From: Chryseobacterium sp.
Lineage (GTDB): Bacteria > Bacteroidota > Bacteroidia > Flavobacteriales > Weeksellaceae
Assembly: GCF_008014695.1 (NCBI RefSeq)
Contig: NZ_VOXE01000001.1
Coordinates: 828,627-892,626 of the forward strand
DNA length: 64,000 bases
Direction of reading: 5' to 3'
Every line of letters begins with the position of its first letter. Position 1 is the stretch's first letter. Made by a program: the position numbers and the translations under genes. This document shows positions 59,387-64,000 of this stretch, one piece after another. The notes below the pieces were generated by a model, which saw nothing but the letters and a program-made list of their open reading frames with translations, ran no database searches and was not told where the DNA came from.

Positions 59387-60420
59387 TATTCACTCGATTT
59401 GTTCGCGAGCTGTCCGCAGGCGGCGTCGATGTCTCCGCCCCGGCTTCTGCGGATGAGAACCGTAATACCGGCATTTTCGAGCTGGCGGACGTAGTTTTCC
59501 TCCGCCTCTTTATTGCATTTGTCGTATTTTCCGTCGCCGATCGGGTTGTACTGGATCAGGTTGACCTTGCTCGGAACCTGCTTGCAGTAGCGGATGAGCG
59601 CTTTGATGTCTTCATCTTTGTCGTTGATGCCTTTCCAGACGCAGTATTCAAACGTGATGGGATTTCCGGTCTTTTCGTACCAGTACTGAAGCGATTCCAT
59701 GATATCGGTAAGCGGGAACTTATCGGAAAAAGGCATGATCTCATTCCGCTTCACCTCAATGGCCGAATGCAGGGAGAGTGCGAGCTTCACACGAAGGTCA
59801 TCATCGGCCAGCATTTTGATCATCTTCGGGATTCCGGAAGTGGAGACCGTAATTCTTCGCGGGGACATGCCCAAACCTTCCGGTTCGGTGATCTTCCGGA
59901 TGGCTTCCACGACGTTCTTGTAGTTCATCATCGGCTCGCCCATACCCATAAACACAATGTTGGAAAGGGGCCTGTCGAAGTAGAGTTTGCTCTGCCGGTC
60001 GATGAGTGCGACCTGGTCAACAATCTCTGCGACCTCCAGATTCCGCATCCTTTTCAGGCGCGCCGTGGCGCAGAATTCGCAGTTCAGGGAACAGCCCACC
60101 TGGGACGATACACAGGCCGTGGTGCGGGTTTCGGTAGGAATCAAAACCGATTCCACCAAGAGGCCGTCGTGCAGCTTTACGCCGTTCTTAATGGTTCCGT
60201 CGGTCGATTTCTGCAACTGGTCCACCGAAATGGGATTGATGTGGTATTCGAGGGCGATCTTTTCCCGCAGTTCCTTGGAGAGGTTCGTCATTTCCTCAAT
60301 CGAATGAAGATTCTTGCTCCAGAGCCAGTCATAGACCTGTTTCGCACGGAAAGGCTTTTCGCCAAGGGTAACGAAATAGGTCTGTAACTGTTCAAGGGAT
60401 AAGGTGCGGATGTCTTTCAT
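59386..60420 (-). CDS. rlmN: 23S rRNA (adenine-2503-C2) methyltransferase
   Basis: This radical-SAM enzyme methylates A2503 of 23S rRNA and A37 of some tRNAs. The 4Fe-4S CxxxCxxC motif is C110, C114, C117 in VGCSLNCEFCATA. C335 near the C-terminus (DAACGQLAN) is the second, catalytic cysteine. The SAM-binding GMGEPMMNYKNVV is intact. Length 344 is normal. It is the first gene of a coupled minus-strand set (DUF1275, secreted protein, polyprenyl synthase). Confidence 0.96.
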   Translation of the reverse strand: MKDIRTLSLEQLQTYFVTLGEKPFRAKQVYDWLWSKNLHSIEEMTNLSKELREKIALEYHINPISVDQLQKSTDGTIKNGVKLHDGLLVESVLIPTETRTTACVSSQVGCSLNCEFCATARLKRMRNLEVAEIVDQVALIDRQSKLYFDRPLSNIVFMGMGEPMMNYKNVVEAIRKITEPEGLGMSPRRITVSTSGIPKMIKMLADDDLRVKLALSLHSAIEVKRNEIMPFSDKFPLTDIMESLQYWYEKTGNPITFEYCVWKGINDKDEDIKALIRYCKQVPSKVNLIQYNPIGDGKYDKCNKEAEENYVRQLENAGITVLIRRSRGGDIDAACGQLANKSSE

Positions 60421-60430
60421 TATTAATGTA

Positions 60431-60476
60431 AAAAGTACAATGTATTCATGTATGCATGTCTATACATTGTACTTTT
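60431..60476. repeat. perfect 15-bp inverted repeat between queA and rlmN
   Basis: AAAAGTACAATGTAT (60431-60445) and ATACATTGTACTTTT (60462-60476) are perfect inverses around a 16-base ATGCAT-containing loop. It lies between the queA stop and the rlmN start. On the minus strand the 3' arm ends in a T-run, so a terminator for queA is plausible. Confidence 0.7.
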
Positions 60477-60499
60477 ATTTATTATATTTTTTTTACAGA

Positions 60500-61549
60500 T
60501 TATAAAATCAGCATTGCGTCTCCGTAAGAATAGAATTTGTATTCGTTCTTGATGGCTTCTTCGTAGGCGTGCATGAGGAAATCTTTTCCGGCGAAAGCAG
60601 CGATCATCATCATGAGCGTTGATTTCGGGGTGTGGAAGTTCGTGATCATGGCATTCGCCACTCCGAAATCATGCGGAGGGAAAATGAATTTGTTTGTCCA
60701 GCCGTGGTAAGGTCCGATCTTTCTGTTGGAAGAAACCGAAGTTTCCAAAGCCCTCATTGTTGTGGTACCCACCGCCACTACTCTTCTCTGCTCTTCTACC
60801 GCCTTGTTGATGATGTCGGCATTTTTCTGATCGATGATGGCTTCCTCGGATTCCATTTTGTGTTTGCTCAGATCTTCCACTTCAATCGGATTGAAGGTTC
60901 CCAACCCTACGTGAAGCGTTACTTCCGCAAAATCGATCCCTTTGATCTCGAGTCTTTTCATCAGGTGTTTCGAGAAATGCAGACCTGCAGTCGGTGCTGC
61001 TACCGCGCCTTCATGTTTCGCATAAATTGTTTGGTAACGTTCGGTATCTTCAGGTTCTACGGCTCTTTTGATGTATTTCGGAAGCGGGGTTTCGCCAAGT
61101 TCCTTTAATTTGATACGGAATTCTTCGTACGAACCGTCGTACAGGAATCTCAATGTTCTTCCTCTTGAGGTGGTATTGTCAATGACTTCTGCCACCAAGG
61201 ATTCGTCTTCGGTAAAGAACAATTTGTTTCCGATCCGGATCTTACGGGCCGGATCAACGAGTACGTCCCAAACGCGGGTTTCCTTATCGAGTTCCCTTAA
61301 AAGAAAGACCTCAATCTTGGCGCCTGTTTTCTCTTTGTTTCCGTAGAGCCGTGCAGGAAAAACTTTGGTATTGTTGAAGATGAAAAGGTCTTTTTCCTCG
61401 AAATAATCAACAACATCTTTGAATAATTTATGTTCAATGGTCTGCGTTTTGCGGTGCAGGACCATCAATTTGGCTTCGTCTCTGTGTTCTGAAGGGTGTT
61501 CTGCCAGAAGTTCCTCCGGCAAGTGGAAATTAAAATCGGATGTTTTCAT
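60500..61549 (-). CDS. queA: S-adenosylmethionine:tRNA ribosyltransferase-isomerase
   Basis: QueA moves the ribosyl group of SAM onto 7-aminomethyl-7-deazaguanine in tRNA, forming epoxyqueuosine. Family motifs are intact: [26 protein letters not shown], the [25 protein letters not shown] stretch, AAPTAGLHF and [11 protein letters not shown]. Length 349 is normal. A promoter 113 bp upstream (-33 TTG at 61689-61691, -7 box 61662-61669) leaves a leader of about 105 nt. Confidence 0.95.
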   Translation of the reverse strand: MKTSDFNFHLPEELLAEHPSEHRDEAKLMVLHRKTQTIEHKLFKDVVDYFEEKDLFIFNNTKVFPARLYGNKEKTGAKIEVFLLRELDKETRVWDVLVDPARKIRIGNKLFFTEDESLVAEVIDNTTSRGRTLRFLYDGSYEEFRIKLKELGETPLPKYIKRAVEPEDTERYQTIYAKHEGAVAAPTAGLHFSKHLMKRLEIKGIDFAEVTLHVGLGTFNPIEVEDLSKHKMESEEAIIDQKNADIINKAVEEQRRVVAVGTTTMRALETSVSSNRKIGPYHGWTNKFIFPPHDFGVANAMITNFHTPKSTLMMMIAAFAGKDFLMHAYEEAIKNEYKFYSYGDAMLIL

Positions 61550-61581
61550 CAGGGAATTTTTATTATTTTTTGGTCTGCTGG

Positions 61582-61600
61582 AACCGCGCTTAGCCCGGTT
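61582..61600. repeat. GGCTAAGC-type hairpin in the queA leader
   Basis: AACCGCGCTTAGCCCGGTT pairs AACCG with CGGTT around an inner GCT-A-AGC. It is a variant of the GGCTAAAGCC hairpins at 52671 and 62256. Confidence 0.5.
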
Positions 61601-61661
61601 TCATTTTTTTTAAATTACGGTTTAAAAAATCAAGTCCGAAAACGAATAATTTTCGGAGTGC

Positions 61662-61691
61662 AAATATACGCTATTGAAACCCCAAAGTCAA
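61662..61691 (-). promoter_or_regulatory. promoter of queA
   Basis: On the minus strand TTG (61689-61691) and TATATTTG (61662-61669) are 19 bp apart. The leader, about 105 nt, contains a CCGAAAA...TTTTCGG hairpin and the hairpin at 61582. Confidence 0.5.
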
Positions 61692-61723
61692 GTTTTCAGC
61701 GATTTAAAGGAATTTCCGGTATT

Positions 61724-62209
61724 TCAGATTTCCAGAACCTTCTTCCACTCTTCCAGTTTCCTTTCCAGGGAAATGGTATGCAGCGGACTCGTAGAGGGCA
61801 TCACGAAGACGGGGAGGTCAAAATCCTTGCCGACGATCTTCGTCAGATTCTTAAAAGATTTCTGGCCGTTGCAGAAGATGGCTTCAATATTCGGGAAATC
61901 CTTCAGCAGTTTCACAATATCGTTGTGTTCCTCGTTCCTGATGCGGGTATCCAGACTTCCGTCGCGTTCGCAGGTATCGATAACATCCCAGACCGCGATC
62001 CTGTTCCTGTCCAGGATCTTCATTTTTTGCGAATAATCGGTTGTGATTTCCTCATTAAATAAGCGGAAGATGATCTTCCAGAAATGGTTCTGGGGATGCG
62101 CATAGTATTCCTGCATTTCAAGGGATTTCACGCCCGGTACCGATCCCAAGATCAACACTTTTGAGGATTCAGAAATGATTGGAGGAAAGGAGGAAATTCT
62201 GTTCTGCAT
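61724..62209 (-). CDS. uracil-DNA glycosylase-superfamily protein (deoxyinosine glycosylase type)
   Basis: The 161-residue protein fits the UDG superfamily, closest to the family-6 hypoxanthine/deoxyinosine group. The N-terminal active-site loop is LILGSVPGVKSLEMQEYYAHPQNHFW, and the second loop is MPSTSPLH. These enzymes excise deaminated bases. The catalytic Asp of ordinary UDG is absent in this group, as expected. It has its own start 14 bp... upstream of a run that includes hairpins of the GGCTAAAGCC type. It runs in the same direction as queA but appears to be a separate unit. Confidence 0.85.
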   Translation of the reverse strand: MQNRISSFPPIISESSKVLILGSVPGVKSLEMQEYYAHPQNHFWKIIFRLFNEEITTDYSQKMKILDRNRIAVWDVIDTCERDGSLDTRIRNEEHNDIVKLLKDFPNIEAIFCNGQKSFKNLTKIVGKDFDLPVFVMPSTSPLHTISLERKLEEWKKVLEI

Positions 62210-62255
62210 TCAAACTGCTTTTAGTTTCGGCTAAAGCCATTCCAAATATAATAAT

Positions 62256-62279
62256 AAAAGCAGGCTAAAGCCCGCTTTT
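62256..62279 (-). terminator. hairpin terminator, GGCTAAAGCC family
   Basis: AAAAGC(A)GGC and GCC(C)GCTTTT pair around TAAA, with one internal mismatch. On the minus strand a TTTTATT tail follows, so it ends the gene at 62306. A shorter GGCTAAAGCC (62229-62238) lies next to it. Confidence 0.7.
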
Positions 62280-62305
62280 ATTTGTGCTTATTTTTAAGAA
62301 GATCT

Positions 62306-62947
62306 TTAGTTTCTAAAAACATTGTATCGGTAAACCGCTATCCAGAAAAAAGTTGAAACGAAACCAATTATGCAAATCAGGAGGGCGTGTTTTCTTATGT
62401 TCTTATCATATTTATACACCATACTTCCATCTTCAATCCTTTCTTTAGCTGTTATCACTACAAAATACCGAATCATGAAATAAGGCCCGACTATACATGC
62501 AAACATATAACTCAACAACAGATTGTTGCCTAACAGTTCAAGGCCGCTGGTATCGTTTTCTGAAAAATCTGAATTTATGATCTCCCTACGGCTGTCATTC
62601 ATTTCGCTGAACTCCACTTTCCTGTTGGTAAGCAGTGTTTTGGCAAGCACATAATCAAACTCACTCCAATCACTTCTGTTGCCAATTATATCCAGCAATT
62701 CGTCATCCGAATATTCGAGCAAATAATAATCTGCAGGAAGACTTTCGAAATCAATTTCAACCAACCCTTCACGTAATCTGTCCACTCTATCAAAATCCTC
62801 GGGTTTCAGCTGCAACAAATATTTTTTATCTACAATCTCATTACTTTCCTGAATAAAATACTTTACCTCATTCTGTTTTAACAGGTTTTCAACAGCATCC
62901 AATTCCTGGCGTGCGTCGAATATGCGATAATCTTTAAGGATCTTCAT
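62306..62947 (-). CDS. membrane protein of unknown function with DUF2007-like N-terminus
   Basis: I prefer ATG 62947 (MKILKDYRIFDARQ) over the one three codons earlier at 62956. The N-terminal about 65 residues resemble the DUF2007 signal-transducing fold (FDARQELDAVENLLKQNEVKYFIQESN), followed by a middle soluble part. Two membrane helices lie near the C-terminus (about 145-170 and 190-212). No clear function. It is followed by a hairpin terminator. Confidence 0.65.
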   Translation of the reverse strand: MKILKDYRIFDARQELDAVENLLKQNEVKYFIQESNEIVDKKYLLQLKPEDFDRVDRLREGLVEIDFESLPADYYLLEYSDDELLDIIGNRSDWSEFDYVLAKTLLTNRKVEFSEMNDSRREIINSDFSENDTSGLELLGNNLLLSYMFACIVGPYFMIRYFVVITAKERIEDGSMVYKYDKNIRKHALLICIIGFVSTFFWIAVYRYNVFRN

Positions 62948-63004
62948 TTGTACCATTTTAAATATGCATAAAAATTGCGGCCGAAAAAATCCGACCGCAG
63001 AATA

Positions 63005-64000
63005 TTATAAAGTTTCTTTTAACCAGCCAAAGAACTCGCGCTGCCAGACCAAAGCGTTCTGGGGGTGCAATACCCAGTGGTTTTCGTTCGGGAAATAGAG
63101 GAATTTTGTTTTCAGTCCGTGGAGCTTGGCTGCCTGAAAGGCTTCCTGGCCCTGCTCGTACGGCACGCGATAATCAATCCCGCCCTGCACGATCATGATC
63201 GGCGTGTTCCATCGGTCGACATAATTTGAAGGATTGAACTCCGTGTATGCTTTCGGGAGCGGCTTATCGGTCGGTTTCCCGAGGTCCCAGTTCGCAAACC
63301 AGAGCTCTTCGGTGGTTCCGTACCATGATTTCATATCAAACAGTCCATCGTGGGCGATAAAGGTTTTGAAACGGTTGTTGTGGATTCCGGCCAGCATGAA
63401 GACGCTGTAGCCGCCGTAGCTTGCGCCTACGGCACCCATCCGGTCCGCATCCACATACGGTAAAGTCTTGGCAAAGTCGGTGGCTGCGAGGTAATCCCTC
63501 ATCGGCTGGCCGCCCCAGTCCTTTGAGATGTCTTCATTCCAGGCGGTTCCCCAACCCGGCATTCCGCGGCGGTTCGGCGCGACCACGATGTATCCGTTGG
63601 CTGCAATAAGGGCGAGGTTCCATCTTGTGGAGAAAAACTGGGTGAGGGCAGACTGAGGACCTCCCTGACAGTATAAAAGCGTCGGATATTTTTTGGCCGG
63701 GTCGAAATCCGGAGGATAAACGAACCAGACGCCCATCTCCTTGCCGTCGGTGGTTTTCACCATTTTCAGTTCGGTTCTGGAAGGGGTTATTCTGGAATAA
63801 TTTTCTTTATTGATATCCGTCACCTGCTTCATCGCGCCATTTTTCACGTCCACCGAAAAGAGGTCGGCATTGTGATTCATGTCGGTACGGGTGACGAGCA
63901 AAGTATTCTTCTCCTGGGCTACAATTTCATTCACATCAAAATTCCCTTTGGTGATCTGCACCACTCTTGAATTTTTGGGATTGAGGGAAAAGAGCTGCTT
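63005..64000 (-). CDS. S9-family peptidase, C-terminal catalytic part (start outside window)
   Basis: The frame is open to the window end, so the N-terminus is missing; 331 residues are visible. The alpha/beta-hydrolase catalytic triad is present: Ser in GASYGGYSVF, Asp in GGIDYRVPYEQG and His in ENHWVLHPQN. The preceding KEMGVWFVYPPDFDPAKKYPTLLYCQGGPQ matches dipeptidyl-peptidase IV/acylaminoacyl-peptidase-type proteins. The missing N-terminal part would be a beta-propeller and a signal peptide. Confidence 0.93.
   Translation of the reverse strand, partial: KQLFSLNPKNSRVVQITKGNFDVNEIVAQEKNTLLVTRTDMNHNADLFSVDVKNGAMKQVTDINKENYSRITPSRTELKMVKTTDGKEMGVWFVYPPDFDPAKKYPTLLYCQGGPQSALTQFFSTRWNLALIAANGYIVVAPNRRGMPGWGTAWNEDISKDWGGQPMRDYLAATDFAKTLPYVDADRMGAVGASYGGYSVFMLAGIHNNRFKTFIAHDGLFDMKSWYGTTEELWFANWDLGKPTDKPLPKAYTEFNPSNYVDRWNTPIMIVQGGIDYRVPYEQGQEAFQAAKLHGLKTKFLYFPNENHWVLHPQNALVWQREFFGWLKETL

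Noticed and set aside
59767-60387. 206-codon frame opposite rlmN
   Set aside because: It is antisense to a conserved enzyme and has His/Arg-rich low-quality sequence.
61555-61582. preQ1-I riboswitch-like sequence in the queA leader (TTCCAGC and an A-rich tail)
   Set aside because: The P1 stem cannot form with more than 2-3 pairs in the right register, and the conserved tail is incomplete. The resemblance is probably chance.

Overview
The window looks like chromosome from a Flavobacteriia member of the Weeksellaceae, close to Chryseobacterium or Kaistella. The evidence is the Bacteroidota -7 promoter signature TAnnTTTG upstream of many genes, a lipoprotein-type TamL next to TamB, a TonB-dependent receptor, a DUF1343 (NamZ-type) muramidase, a dehydrogenase E1 with fused alpha and beta parts, and many DUF families typical of that group. 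The assignment rests on gene content only. No rRNA, tRNA, CRISPR array, transposase or integrase was seen.

Layout. 0-0.4 kb: the end of a Gly/Ala-rich bacteriocin-like peptide and a small membrane protein. 0.4-3.3 kb: pyruvate dehydrogenase E2 and E1-alpha (minus strand). 3.3-7.3 kb: PAP2-like protein, BlaI-type repressor, DUF4153 membrane protein, RNA-binding RRM protein and a small unknown. 7.5-14.9 kb: the envelope pair TamL-TamB. 15-19.3 kb: a four-gene minus-strand operon (receiver protein, membrane-anchored repeat protein, processive GT2, YaiO-type barrel) that reads like an envelope or exopolysaccharide system; its receiver carries Glu where the phospho-Asp normally sits. 19.6-24.9 kb: universal stress protein, GNAT, PLP racemase, an AraC regulator with a clear operator array, and an APC permease. 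25-29.4 kb: SulP, ClC and DUF389 transport or membrane proteins. 29.6-46.6 kb: mostly housekeeping genes (thioredoxin-like protein, NamZ, LolC/E-type permease, cystathionine beta-synthase-like enzyme, CbpA/CbpM, TonB receptor, DAACS symporter, GNAT-nitrilase fusion, ChrA, NhaP, Lpd). 54-64 kb: fused 2-oxoacid dehydrogenase E1, polyprenyl synthase, RlmN, QueA, a uracil-DNA glycosylase-superfamily protein and an S9 peptidase cut by the window end.

The odd region is 47.3-54.1 kb. It is visibly AT-richer and holds short, mostly unknown plus-strand genes, each separated by 130-470 bp of highly structured non-coding DNA. Several genes begin just after a GTTA-containing motif followed by AATTnTATG. 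The module at 47.66-48.39 kb is bounded by inverted copies of GTTGTGTGCA, and the spacer at 48385-48518 has the architecture of an integron attC site (inverted AAC/GTT ends plus a long-range inner inverted repeat). Cargo includes a stand-alone alarmone synthetase, a 21-residue-repeat protein, a SPOUT methyltransferase and a DUF4160 protein. The array abuts the 3' end of the dehydrogenase E1 gene, and a second, about 93% identical copy of that 3' end lies 1.3 kb away, as if DNA had entered the gene and replaced its terminus. I read this as a cassette-like variable locus without a visible integrase; the recombination mechanism is inference.
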